DNA from: Gluconobacter sphaericus NBRC 12467
Lineage (GTDB): Bacteria > Pseudomonadota > Alphaproteobacteria > Acetobacterales > Acetobacteraceae
Direction of reading: 5' to 3'
DNA: 64,000 bases
NCBI RefSeq assembly: GCF_006539125.1
Contig: NZ_BJMK01000008.1
Span: forward strand, 61,705 to 125,704
This document shows, one piece after another, positions 28,200 through 35,524 of the stretch. A program made the position numbers and the translations under genes. Within the stretch, counting starts at the first letter, position 1; each line of letters starts with the position of its first letter. The notes beneath the pieces were generated by a model. The model was not told the origin of the DNA, made no database searches, and saw nothing but the letters and a program-made list of their open reading frames with translations.

Positions 28200-28299
28200 G
28201 CCAGATCCTCCAGCCGTGCCCGGTGATCCCGTTGTGGAACCACACGGACAGCGAGCGCAGAGCATGATCGACCCAGGTCAGGATCGGGTGCGGGGTCAT
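28192..28299 (-). CDS. Tiny phage ORF in the early-left chain
   Basis: 35 codons from ATG, Trp-rich and His-rich. It starts within the stop of the 57-aa gene (ATGA) and its stop overlaps the next start. No family recognised; a coupling or leader peptide is possible. Confidence 0.35.
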   Translation of the reverse strand: MTPHPILTWVDHALRSLSVWFHNGITGHGWRIWRD

Positions 28300-28469
28300 G
28301 CTTCACCCCCGACAAAGCGCCCTTGGAGGCGCATCATCCGCACGTCGTCAGTCGCCAGCGCCCTGCCCCAGCGTTTGTCTCGGTTCTCCTGCGACAGTTC
28401 CCGCAGCGTCTCCGCCATATGCTGCACCCAGATCGCAGCGCTCATGTTCTGGTCCAGGTCGCGCGTCAT
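28296..28469 (-). CDS. 57-aa phage protein after the methyltransferase
   Basis: ATG at 28469 overlaps the methyltransferase stop (ATGA). The protein has an amphipathic N-terminal part (AAIWVQHMAETLRELSQENR) followed by a basic stretch. No family recognised; the composition and tight coupling make it a credible gene. Confidence 0.55.
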   Translation of the reverse strand: MTRDLDQNMSAAIWVQHMAETLRELSQENRDKRWGRALATDDVRMMRLQGRFVGGEA

Positions 28470-30082
28470 GCTGCAGTCCTCTGTGTGATATCGAGAGAAT
28501 GAACGTGATTGGCCATGGCGATCAGGGCAGACATCCGCTTCGGAACAGAATTCCCAATCAGGCGCATAGCCTCGGTCTTCGTCAGTGATCGCTTAGTGCC
28601 GTCCAGTTCAATTAGTTCTGGCAGACGCAACTCATGCGCAGCAGCTGCTTCGGATGGCGAAAGCATCCGCATGGTGATATCGGAAACCATGTATGCTTGC
28701 CCCTTGATCGAAGCAGTTACCACGCTGAAACGGTCCTTCGTGGTCAGGCAGTGCAGCGGGTCTTTGATGTCCTGATCCTGGCCGCCCTGGCTGTAGTATT
28801 TGGTCAAAAATGCGGCCACGCATGCCACATGGTTCCCGCCTGCTGTCAGGGTAGGCATTGGCCGCTCGATGTCCGTGGCTGTTCCTGTACCTCGAAGGTG
28901 AGCCAGTGTGGCGGTCACTAGCCCTTGCTGCGATCCGGTTGTTGTAAGGGTCGAAAGCGGCGCGACTGCCGACCGTCCATAAACGCCGCATAAATCTGGC
29001 GCGCCATTATGCTGTGCCATCCATGCGGAGACGATGGAATGGTGTGTCGTCTGAGTCTGTGTACCGAGAGGATTGCGCAGATCCTGCCCGATGCTGTTGC
29101 CCCGCCGTTCTTCCATGAACGACGTCCCCACCACGGCAAATCCGCCGCCTTTCTCGGTGGTGATCGTGCGAAGTGGCTCCGCTCCGTCATGGGCTGTTAG
29201 GTTTCTGCTATGGCAGACAGGCACGATGAACGGACGCGGGTTTTCCAAAACAAACTTGCGGAGACCGATGGCAATGCGCTTTTCGGTATTCACGGAAAGC
29301 GGTCGCGTACGTTTGAAGATGCTCTTTGTTGGGATCGACCAGTCAATGACTGTGTATGCACCTACCCATGGCTTCAAGCCGAGTTCTGAAGCGTCTTTCG
29401 CGGGTGCATGGGTTCTTTCTGGCCAGCGGATCGGGCGGCCGTCGAACCTGGCAACCGCAAACCACCGGCTTCGAATTGTCGGGATGCCGTAGTCGGCGCA
29501 ACACAGATCCCGGTCTTCGTATTCTGCCCCCAGCTTCTGAAGGTGCCTTATGAACGCCTTGAAGGATCGACCGGTGTATCGCTTGTCCCGCACAAGAACC
29601 TGATCCCAGACTGGAACGCGCTCTCCCTTGGCGGCTACCGTTCCATCATGTTTCAGGACGCGGCCTGTCACCTTGTCGCGCCGAGCGATTAACGGTCCCC
29701 ATCCGCGAATTTCGCGGACGTTTTCCAGCATGACGATCCGGGGGCGTGTCTTTCCGACCCAACGGCAGACCTGCCAGGGCAGAGACCTCACGCGAGCTGA
29801 ACGGGGAGCGCCGCCTTTTGCGACTGAATGATCCCGACAATCCGGGCTGGCCCAGAGAACTTTTACCGGGCGGCCGCCCGTGGCCTCGATAGGATCAACG
29901 TCGAAAATATCGCCCTTGATATGGCGTGTATGCGGATGGTTTGCGGCATGGGCTGCAATCGCCACCGCATCATGGTTGCACGCGACCTGAACGGGGCAGC
30001 CAGCATCTTCAAGGCCTTCGCAGGCTCCCCCTAAGCCCGCAAACAAAACAACGGTGATTTCTGCGTCGAGTGTCCAAGTCAT
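28466..30082 (-). CDS. dcm: Phage DNA (cytosine-5) methyltransferase
   Basis: 538 aa. Motif I FAGLGGACEGLEDAG, catalytic motif IV as SPDCRDHS (SPDC instead of the usual PPC), motif VI LENVREI, motif VIII CADYGIPTIRSRWF, and motif X IGNSVPKRM. No restriction partner is next to it, so it probably protects phage DNA against host restriction. It overlaps both neighbours by 4 nt within the leftward early operon. Confidence 0.93.
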   Translation of the reverse strand: MTWTLDAEITVVLFAGLGGACEGLEDAGCPVQVACNHDAVAIAAHAANHPHTRHIKGDIFDVDPIEATGGRPVKVLWASPDCRDHSVAKGGAPRSARVRSLPWQVCRWVGKTRPRIVMLENVREIRGWGPLIARRDKVTGRVLKHDGTVAAKGERVPVWDQVLVRDKRYTGRSFKAFIRHLQKLGAEYEDRDLCCADYGIPTIRSRWFAVARFDGRPIRWPERTHAPAKDASELGLKPWVGAYTVIDWSIPTKSIFKRTRPLSVNTEKRIAIGLRKFVLENPRPFIVPVCHSRNLTAHDGAEPLRTITTEKGGGFAVVGTSFMEERRGNSIGQDLRNPLGTQTQTTHHSIVSAWMAQHNGAPDLCGVYGRSAVAPLSTLTTTGSQQGLVTATLAHLRGTGTATDIERPMPTLTAGGNHVACVAAFLTKYYSQGGQDQDIKDPLHCLTTKDRFSVVTASIKGQAYMVSDITMRMLSPSEAAAAHELRLPELIELDGTKRSLTKTEAMRLIGNSVPKRMSALIAMANHVHSLDITQRTAA

Positions 30083-30837
30083 GCTGGCATCTCCTCGGCC
30101 GGGACTTCCGCATTGGCGTCGGCCTGCTGCCGCTCCTGCTCGTGCAGGAAGCCGTAGCGATCCGCGAACAGGTCTGTGACATCTGCCAGAACTTCCTCAG
30201 AAATCGGGCGTCCTGCATCGCGCGCCTTGGCCTGCGTCTGCTCCCACTTCTTTTCAAGTGCGAGGACGCAGCCGGTATCGGAACAGGCCTTGAGGCGACT
30301 GGTGAAGAACGCGACGTGATCGACCGAGCGCTCTTCGCGCGGAACTTGCGGCGTAACATCCACCACTCCGGCCATTTCCTCGTATGGCGTCGTCTCCAGT
30401 CCGACATCCATCAAGACGATGACGTGGGCAAATGCAGAGCGGCAAGCACGCGACACAGCACGAGTTTGAGCCATGGCGCGGATAGCAAAATCCGGTCGCT
30501 TCGGAAGAGTTTTCCCGTTGTTTGTTGTGCCGCCAAACCAGACCGGTTCGTCCTTCCCGACGAACCCCTCGGCGCGGGCGATCTCTTTTCCGTCCGACAT
30601 GCGGCGGATGACACCTTCCGCACTGACTCCGTCATCCATGGTGCGGACGTTCTCGGCGGATGCGACACATCCATGGGCCACAGCAATGGCCTGCCATCCT
30701 TCCACCGGGACATAGCGTCTGCCCTGAAGATTGATCGCTCTCTTGACTACGATTTCCTTACACATCGAAGCCGCGTCTGTGCTTGAGCGCCAAGTCTGAA
30801 CATTGGAGTTTTGGTCAGTCGTCGTAACTGCGTTCAT
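30079..30837 (-). CDS. Early phage protein, possibly recombination-related
   Basis: 252 aa from the ATG at 30837 (AGGAAGGG upstream); the longer frame uses TTG. The centre KRPDFAIRAMAQTRAVSRA and the following TPYEEMAG segment recur in phage early proteins found near single-strand annealing or recombination genes. I cannot name a family. Position before the methyltransferase in the early-left operon fits a recombination or replication accessory role. Confidence 0.7.
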   Translation of the reverse strand: MNAVTTTDQNSNVQTWRSSTDAASMCKEIVVKRAINLQGRRYVPVEGWQAIAVAHGCVASAENVRTMDDGVSAEGVIRRMSDGKEIARAEGFVGKDEPVWFGGTTNNGKTLPKRPDFAIRAMAQTRAVSRACRSAFAHVIVLMDVGLETTPYEEMAGVVDVTPQVPREERSVDHVAFFTSRLKACSDTGCVLALEKKWEQTQAKARDAGRPISEEVLADVTDLFADRYGFLHEQERQQADANAEVPAEEMPA

Positions 30838-30841
30838 CGTC

Positions 30842-31129
30842 TCAGGCCCTTCCTGCAATGATGGTGGGGTTGCGCAGCACGCGGGCCACGATCCGGGACA
30901 GGCCCGCTATGGTCTGGCTCTTGATCTGCCGGTCGGTATCGAGCGCAAGGTTCGCGCCATCGAGATAGCGCTGCCAGTGCAGGTCATGCTCCGCCCGGTC
31001 TCCCGCCATATCGGCCCGGCCCGCTGCTCTCAGGCTCACACAAGCGGCCTTGCGGAACTGGCGGCGCTTCATTTCCAGATATGGAACTGATGCTTTGGAC
31101 ACACCTCGAGCGTTTGCTGTTTCACGCAT
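30842..31129 (-). CDS. Hypothetical early phage protein
   Basis: 95 aa, basic (many Arg and Lys), with AGGAA about 8 nt before the ATG. It sits 4 nt upstream of the previous gene. No recognised domain. Confidence 0.6.
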   Translation of the reverse strand: MRETANARGVSKASVPYLEMKRRQFRKAACVSLRAAGRADMAGDRAEHDLHWQRYLDGANLALDTDRQIKSQTIAGLSRIVARVLRNPTIIAGRA

Positions 31130-31159
31130 TTCAGAAATTCCTGTGGTTTACTGCTGGTG

Positions 31160-31369
31160 TCAGTCGGTGGTTACTTGGGCCACGAAGTCATTCAGGCGCT
31201 TTTCCACCCGGTCGATTTCGGCGGTGCGCTCGTCTCGTAAAGCCCGCTCTGCCCTCGTCCCGTGCAGGAAATTGGCCTGCTGGCGCTGTTCTTTGAGATA
31301 TTCCCAGACCGGGGCCAGATCCTTGCATGCCTGATCGTAAGAGACTGGGCACGTCAGTGCTGCTGACAT
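31160..31369 (-). CDS. Hypothetical early phage protein
   Basis: 69 aa. ATG at 31369 shares a base with the upstream stop (TGATG). The C-terminal half is charged and likely helical (RTAEIDRVEKRLNDFV). No recognised domain. Confidence 0.6.
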   Translation of the reverse strand: MSAALTCPVSYDQACKDLAPVWEYLKEQRQQANFLHGTRAERALRDERTAEIDRVEKRLNDFVAQVTTD

Positions 31370-31689
31370 CACGCTACGACCTCGTACTGAGCAATCCAGC
31401 ACTTGCACCATTCCAGTGCGCGCTCGTCGCTATTGCTATGACGTGCAATCTGGCCTCTGCGGAGTTGGCCATCTGCCATCTTCTCGTAAATTCCGAGGCC
31501 CGTCTGTTCTTCGAACACTGCAAAGTGGGGTGTGTCGTGGAGCTTGCGGACCGTGCCAAGTGGGCCGGGGTACAGCGCAATCCACTTCTCGAAATTGATG
31601 GTTCGGACAAGTGGAAATCCGAAGTCGCTCAACAAAGGCTCAGCGTTGGCGCGTGCACTCTGTGAGAAATTGTCAGGCAGGTTCGCCAT
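31369..31689 (-). CDS. First gene of the leftward early operon, hypothetical
   Basis: 106 aa, with a strong GGGAGAAC site before the ATG. Contains PLVRTINFEKWIALYPGPLG and a compact alpha/beta-looking core; no family recognised. It is directly behind the operator-bearing leftward promoter, the lambda N/cIII position, but shows no basic N-like peptide. Confidence 0.65.
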   Translation of the reverse strand: MANLPDNFSQSARANAEPLLSDFGFPLVRTINFEKWIALYPGPLGTVRKLHDTPHFAVFEEQTGLGIYEKMADGQLRRGQIARHSNSDERALEWCKCWIAQYEVVA

Positions 31690-31727
31690 TGTGGTTCTCC
31701 CTCGCCGCTTCGTGCGGTGTGGAAGAA

Positions 31728-31796
31728 CCTTATGGCCATAATGGCCAGTTCGTCAATATCTATTTGGCCAATATGGCCATATTTTTTGTGGCCATA
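31728..31796 (-). promoter_or_regulatory. Leftward early promoter with repressor operators (OL/PL)
   Basis: On the minus strand TTGACG (31756-31751), a 16-nt spacer and CATAAG (31734-31729). The spacer and -10 carry the operator TGGCCA-N3-TGGCCA (31733-31747). A second pair lies at 31765-31779 and a single TGGCCATA at 31789-31796. The layout is the same as at 34025-34110, so one repressor should control both. Confidence 0.75.
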
Positions 31797-31802
31797 GATT
31801 TC

Positions 31803-31831
31803 CAAAAAAAGAAACCCAGCCGAAGCTGGGT
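31803..31831 (-). terminator. Intrinsic terminator after the glycine-rich lipoprotein
   Basis: ACCCAGC (31814-31820) pairs with GCTGGGT (31825-31831) around CGAA. The minus strand continues with TTTCTTTTTTT. It insulates the immunity genes from the operator region. Confidence 0.85.
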
Positions 31832-31838
31832 CTCAATC

Positions 31839-32060
31839 TTACATTCCGCCGCCTGGGCCACCACCGCCCATTTGACCTCCGTCTCCGCCGCCCATCTGGC
31901 CGCCGCCTTGGCTATATCCACCTCCTTGTCCGCCCTGGCCACCACCCTGACCGCCGGGGCCCCCTTGGCCACCGTCCATCCCGCCGGGACCAGGTCCCCA
32001 ACATGCGGAGAGAGCCAGCGCCAAACCAACAGCTGTGCCGATTTTCGCAATCTTTTTCAT
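31839..32060 (-). CDS. Glycine-rich lipoprotein in the immunity region
   Basis: 73 aa from the ATG at 32060, which has AGGAGG upstream. Signal peptide with lipobox LSAC, then about 50 residues almost entirely Gly, Gln, Met, Pro and Asp in GGQGG/GGGQM repeats. Possibly expressed in the lysogen because it lies on the repressor strand with its own terminator; a surface or superinfection-exclusion role is speculation. Confidence 0.7.
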   Translation of the reverse strand: MKKIAKIGTAVGLALALSACWGPGPGGMDGGQGGPGGQGGGQGGQGGGYSQGGGQMGGGDGGQMGGGGPGGGM

Positions 32061-32136
32061 AAGTACCTCCTGCGCATCATAACGAGGAGCATCTTGTGCG
32101 AGATCATGGCAAGAATGAAACAAAGAGAAACGCCGC

Positions 32137-32283
32137 TCAATTCAGCGGTTCAGGAGGCTCCTGCATCGGCGGAGGTTCGCCCGCGGGCGGGTAAGGATTG
32201 GGGTGCGGCGGTCCAGGAGGGTTAGGCGCGGGCGCTGGTGGTTGGCCACAGGCGGCAGGAGTATGAGGCACGACCATCTCCAT
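32137..32283 (-). CDS. Proline-rich small ORF, doubtful
   Basis: 48 codons from ATG (66 from TTG), more than one third proline (PPAPAPNPPGPPHPNPYPP). No ribosome site for either start. Listed because it fills the gap between two supported genes on the same strand. Confidence 0.25.
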   Translation of the reverse strand: MEMVVPHTPAACGQPPAPAPNPPGPPHPNPYPPAGEPPPMQEPPEPLN

Positions 32284-32335
32284 TGGTGGGTAACGATTAT
32301 TCAAAGCCTGTCTGTCGTGTGGGTTCGATCTGAGC

Positions 32336-32361
32336 AAAAAGAAACCCGGCCGGAGCCGGGT
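32336..32361 (-). terminator. Intrinsic terminator after the ImmA-like gene
   Basis: ACCCGGC (32344-32350) pairs with GCCGGGT (32355-32361) around CGGA, followed on the minus strand by TTTCTTTTT. Almost the same design as the hairpin at 31814-31831. Confidence 0.85.
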
Positions 32362-32372
32362 GGGATTAACAA

Positions 32373-32879
32373 TTATGCGCCAAAACCAAGCTGACCTAAT
32401 CGGATGCGCATCGCGTCTTCAGAGACGTTAAATTTTCGCGCCAAAACATTGATAGACCGGTTGCCATTCTTCCACTCCGCTTTGACCAAAGCCGCAGGCA
32501 TCAGCATGTCTGCGGCATAGCGATTTGCCTGAGTTTCAATTTGATTCCCTAAACGACTACGATAAAGGCCGTGATCTGTAACCCCGTCGCCAATCATGCC
32601 ACGATGCAGAACGTAATGGGCGATTTCGTGGGCTAGCGTGAATCTTTGCCGCCTCTGACTGTCGGAAGAATTAATGGTTATCCTGAATTGACCACGACTA
32701 TCTATCTTTTCAATTTTTCCAGCCACACTTTCAGGAGATCCGGAAATCATTACCTGTTGAAGCGGGCGATAAACGACCTGAAGATTTAAAGCGCTTGCTA
32801 ATGCGTCTAAGTCTACAGGCGCAGAGCGGATAAAACGTCCGACCGTTTCGATCGGAAGCTCATCATATAGTGCGTTCAT
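32373..32879 (-). CDS. immA: ImmA/IrrE-type metallopeptidase
   Basis: 168 aa. Zinc motif HEIAH at 84-88, third ligand probably E115 in ETQANRYAADMLMP, the signature of the ImmA/IrrE family. In ICEBs1 and many prophages such enzymes cleave the immunity repressor on DNA damage. Here the repressor also has its own S24 protease domain. Same strand as the repressor with a small membrane protein between them. Confidence 0.88.
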   Translation of the reverse strand: MNALYDELPIETVGRFIRSAPVDLDALASALNLQVVYRPLQQVMISGSPESVAGKIEKIDSRGQFRITINSSDSQRRQRFTLAHEIAHYVLHRGMIGDGVTDHGLYRSRLGNQIETQANRYAADMLMPAALVKAEWKNGNRSINVLARKFNVSEDAMRIRLGQLGFGA

Positions 32880-32900
32880 TGAACATGCCCTCCCGTCAGC

Positions 32901-33314
32901 TTAACGCTCAGCAGCCGCAATGGACCCCGCATCGTCGTTCATGGGCGAACTATCATCTAGCCCACTTTGGGCGTTGTAAGCGGCAGCTACCCGTGTGGCA
33001 ACTTCTTCCGCTATTCTGGTCGCTTCCTGCTTGGCAATTTTTCTAGCTGTTTTTTTTGCTGCACTTTTAATCGCCACAAAACCGACGGCCCCGAGAACTG
33101 CTAAAACTATACCCAATGCCGCTAAAATAGCCGATAGTGCGGACAAAACGATAGTAATAAAATCAGTTCGCCCATAATCTTTATAATCGATGGTGCCTGC
33201 GTCGTGGGTGACATACGCTGGTACGTAAATTGCAGCCAAAATAGTTAACATTACAAAAAATACAGCGATTGCAATTTTAAGAGCGGGCGCGGCCCATTCT
33301 TTCCAACTTATCAT
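32901..33314 (-). CDS. Two-TM membrane protein of the immunity region
   Basis: 137 aa from the ATG at 33314 (GAGGGTGGG upstream). Helix one IAIAVFFVMLTILAAIYV, helix two near IVLSALSAILAALGIVLAVLGAVGF, then a basic alanine-rich coiled segment (KKTARKIAKQEATRIAEEV). It lies 7 nt after the repressor stop, so it should be made in the lysogen. Superinfection exclusion is a reasonable guess, not shown. Confidence 0.7.
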   Translation of the reverse strand: MISWKEWAAPALKIAIAVFFVMLTILAAIYVPAYVTHDAGTIDYKDYGRTDFITIVLSALSAILAALGIVLAVLGAVGFVAIKSAAKKTARKIAKQEATRIAEEVATRVAAAYNAQSGLDDSSPMNDDAGSIAAAER

Positions 33315-33321
33315 CCCACCC

Positions 33322-34014
33322 TCACTTCCAAGTCCACTTCCCAACGACGCGGCCGTTGATCCGCACATCATCCAGTGCCAATTCGTAGGCCGGATATGCG
33401 GGGTTTATGCTCATGATCCTGATACGCTTGGGCTCAGATCCCATCACGACTTCCACGCGCTTCAAGACAACGCCCAGGCCATCCCAGAGGACATAGACGC
33501 CTGCCGGTGATGGTGTGGTGTGCCCGGTATCGACCAGAATGCGATCTCCGGCGCAGTAATCCGGCTCCATGCTGTCGCCGGCTACACGAATAATCGTCAG
33601 CTTCGACGGATCGGAGATGAATGCGCTCACCAGTGTGCGCGGAAAACTCCAGTGGTCGATTGGCTGCTGGTGCTCAACAATGTCAGAGACAATAGCGCCC
33701 ATCCCGGCTTGAGGGCTGACGTCGATTTCCGGGACGTTGAGCGCGTCTCCGGCCACCTTATCTGAAGTAGGTGCAGACTCCTCGATTTCCTCGAAGGAGA
33801 TGGGCGCACCAATTTCGGAAAGGAGATCAAGGCGCCCTACTCCAAGCGCAAGCGCAAGCGGTTTCGCGAACTGCGGAGACACTCCGCGCTTGCCCTTGTC
33901 GATCTTGTTGTACGTTGATGGGTCCATATTAGCGCGACGCGCGACGTCTGCCGCCCTCATCTCACGCTTTAAGCGGATCTCTTGAACGCGGCTCTCGGGT
34001 GTCTCGTCAGTCAT
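33322..34014 (-). CDS. cI: CI-like repressor with S24 peptidase domain
   Basis: 230 aa. XRE helix-turn-helix at about 9-60 (MRAADVARRANMDPSTYNKI). The LexA/CI-like C-terminal domain has catalytic Ser148 in AGDSMEPDYCAGD and Lys185 in VVLKRVE; the likely self-cleavage bond is A103-G104 in SPQAGMG. Maintains lysogeny by binding the TGGCCA operators and is inactivated by RecA-stimulated cleavage. It is read away from the Cro-like gene, as in lambda. Confidence 0.94.
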   Translation of the reverse strand: MTDETPESRVQEIRLKREMRAADVARRANMDPSTYNKIDKGKRGVSPQFAKPLALALGVGRLDLLSEIGAPISFEEIEESAPTSDKVAGDALNVPEIDVSPQAGMGAIVSDIVEHQQPIDHWSFPRTLVSAFISDPSKLTIIRVAGDSMEPDYCAGDRILVDTGHTTPSPAGVYVLWDGLGVVLKRVEVVMGSEPKRIRIMSINPAYPAYELALDDVRINGRVVGKWTWK

Positions 34015-34024
34015 GTGTCCAGTC

Positions 34025-34110
34025 TGGCCATATTTGGCTTAAAAAATATATGGCCATGGTGGCCGTTATTGATTGACATTCTGGCCATCTCGGCCATATC
34101 TTCGTGGCCA
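34025..34110 (+). promoter_or_regulatory. Rightward early promoter with repressor operators (OR/PR)
   Basis: TTGACA (34073-34078), a 16-nt spacer and CATATC (34095-34100). The operator TGGCCA-N3-CGGCCA (34082-34096) fills the spacer and enters the -10. Two more operators lie at 34025-34039 and 34051-34065, plus a single site at 34105-34110 over the start codon of the next gene. Three operators resemble lambda OR1-3. Confidence 0.78.
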
Positions 34111-34334
34111 TGACTCTTGACGAATACCGACGCCAAGAAGGCGTTACCGTCTCGGATCTCGCTGATGCAATCGGCGTGACCGGGCCTCACCGCATCAGGA
34201 CCGTTTATCGGTACCTGTCACAGGAACGCACTCCAGCTCTCCCGGTGATCCGTCGAATTGCGGAGTTCACTAAAGGGAAAGTCACATTTGAAGATTTTCT
34301 CCCCACCCGCGCCAAGCGGAAGGAGGTGGCGTGA
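34110..34334 (+). CDS. cro: Cro-like helix-turn-helix regulator
   Basis: 74 aa from ATG 34110 (GTG 34104 is an alternative). VTVSDLADAIGVTGPHRIRTVYRYLSQERTPALPVIRRI is a Cro/YdaS-type DNA-binding fold. The predicted transcript start lies almost on the ATG and there is no ribosome site, so the message may be leaderless. Position and orientation are those of lambda cro. Confidence 0.8.
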   Translation: MTLDEYRRQEGVTVSDLADAIGVTGPHRIRTVYRYLSQERTPALPVIRRIAEFTKGKVTFEDFLPTRAKRKEVA

Positions 34335-34819
34335 TGTCCGATTATCCCACGCGCCTTGAAGCTCTCAAGCTCGCTATCGAGTTCGCCGATGGACGTCCAA
34401 TGACTGCCGAGGGGTTAATTTTCACCTCAACAGTCATTGAAAACTATCTCACTCAGGGATCCACGCAGGATGATGGCTCATCTGTGAGGATTGTAGTCTT
34501 CTCCGGCAATGTAAGCACCCCCTCCCGCGGAACTGTCTGCGCTTCCATCAACAATATCGATGGCCTCACGGATGATGCTTCGGATGTCAGCACGCTTCGC
34601 TTTCAGGCCAGCAGTAGTGCTCCCATCAATCGAAACTCCGTCCCCCGCAGCAAGGGCACGGGCGACGCTCCAGATCAATCCCTCTCGGGTCATATTGTTA
34701 CTCATTCCAGTTCATCCTCTGTATTGGCAGATGGTGAAAGCGGGGACTCGGTTGCCGCCGATCCCCGCAATGACGCTACGACCGATACTTCCGCGAAGGG
34801 AGTCCGGGACGATGCTTGA
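34334..34819 (+). CDS. Hypothetical early phage protein, 3' part uncertain
   Basis: ATG overlaps the cro-like stop (TGATG). The first 42 residues (ALKLAIEFADGRPMTAEGLI then STVIENYL) look like a genuine phage protein. The rest is Ser/Thr/Asp-rich and runs antisense to another credible ORF. The C-terminal part may be an accidental open frame. Confidence 0.5.
   Translation: MSDYPTRLEALKLAIEFADGRPMTAEGLIFTSTVIENYLTQGSTQDDGSSVRIVVFSGNVSTPSRGTVCASINNIDGLTDDASDVSTLRFQASSSAPINRNSVPRSKGTGDAPDQSLSGHIVTHSSSSSVLADGESGDSVAADPRNDATTDTSAKGVRDDA
34478..34705 (-). CDS. Antisense small early gene candidate
   Basis: 75 aa, with GAGG about 10 nt before the ATG. The start MTREGLIWSVARALAAGDG and the segment RADIRSIIREAIDIV resemble small phage proteins with a helical core, more so than the plus-strand frame it overlaps. 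One of the two frames is likely spurious. Confidence 0.4.
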   Translation of the reverse strand: MSNNMTREGLIWSVARALAAGDGVSIDGSTTAGLKAKRADIRSIIREAIDIVDGSADSSAGGGAYIAGEDYNPHR

Positions 34820-34895
34820 TTTCGCGTCTATTGCCTTCTGCGCCCTGTCATTCGCCGCGTTCATCCGGGCGCATTTTGCCGGGAGGGTTGCGTGA
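34812..34895 (+). CDS. 27-aa single-TM peptide
   Basis: ATG inside the end of the previous frame; the stop overlaps the next ATG (TGATG). Nearly all of it is one hydrophobic helix (FASIAFCALSFAAFI) followed by basic residues. Supported by coupling and composition only. Confidence 0.45.
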   Translation: MLDFASIAFCALSFAAFIRAHFAGRVA

Positions 34896-35227
34896 TGGCG
34901 ATGCCGCGCATCGACTGGACGCCGCTATTGCCTGCGCTGATCGAAATGATGGACTGCGGTGCGAGCCTTCCGGAAATAGTCAAACGCCTTGGTGTGTCTC
35001 GGAATGTGGTTTCGGGCGCAATCGAGCGGCGCGTACCTCCTGCTCTGCGTTCCAAATGGAAGGCTGCCCGCAAGAGAGCAGCGCACCCGACGAAACACGC
35101 CCCGGCTCCGCCAGTAATTCGCCAGCCGCTTGATCCGTATTCGGACATCACATGGTCGGCACTCTGGAACGGCAACCCTCCGCCTGTACCGGACTTCGCG
35201 TTCGGCCGGGATCGCGGGCTGCACTGA
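34895..35227 (+). CDS. GcrA-like helix-turn-helix phage regulator
   Basis: 110 aa. N-terminal WTPLLPALIEMMDCGASLPEIVKRLGVSRNVVSGAIERR resembles the DNA-binding start of GcrA cell-cycle regulators. The C-terminal part is Pro-rich. A role in early transcription or host cell-cycle take-over is inferred. Confidence 0.65.
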   Translation: MAMPRIDWTPLLPALIEMMDCGASLPEIVKRLGVSRNVVSGAIERRVPPALRSKWKAARKRAAHPTKHAPAPPVIRQPLDPYSDITWSALWNGNPPPVPDFAFGRDRGLH

Positions 35228-35230
35228 GCC

Positions 35231-35413
35231 TCACCCCCAGATGTCCGCTCCAATCAACATCGCCAGTTTGAGCGCCAGGTGGTCCTTGACCTCCTGCGGC
35301 TGCCGGCTGTGCAGGGTGCCCCATATCTGGGCATCACGGCACAGGTCTGCGGCAAGGTGCGGTCTGTCCGCATCGGTCTCGAATTGTGGTGTCTGGGGCG
35401 CGTCTCCTTCCAT
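35231..35413 (-). CDS. 60-aa antisense phage gene
   Basis: AGAAGGAG lies 8 nt before the ATG at 35413, one of the best ribosome sites in the region. The protein is acidic at the N-terminus and ends QEVKDHLALKLAMLIGADIWG. It faces the rightward early genes, and its stop lies 3 nt from the GcrA-like stop. Family unknown. Confidence 0.62.
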   Translation of the reverse strand: MEGDAPQTPQFETDADRPHLAADLCRDAQIWGTLHSRQPQEVKDHLALKLAMLIGADIWG

Positions 35414-35524
35414 CGCTGTTGCTCCTTCTCTGCTCGGTGACACGGCAGAGAATGGAGCAAGCCAGTGCGGAATGATTGGTCAAAAACCCGCCCAAATGGG
35501 CGCATTTTTTACCTGGATGGGCGC

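Noticed and set aside
31731..31796. GGCC clusters as restriction-modification recognition sites
   Set aside because: They occur only in the two promoter regions with strict 9-10 bp spacing, which fits operators rather than methylation sites.
34740..34768. Hairpin GCGGGGA-C-TCGG / CCGA-TCCCCGC as terminator
   Set aside because: No T run on either side and it sits within an open frame; could be chance in GC-rich sequence.
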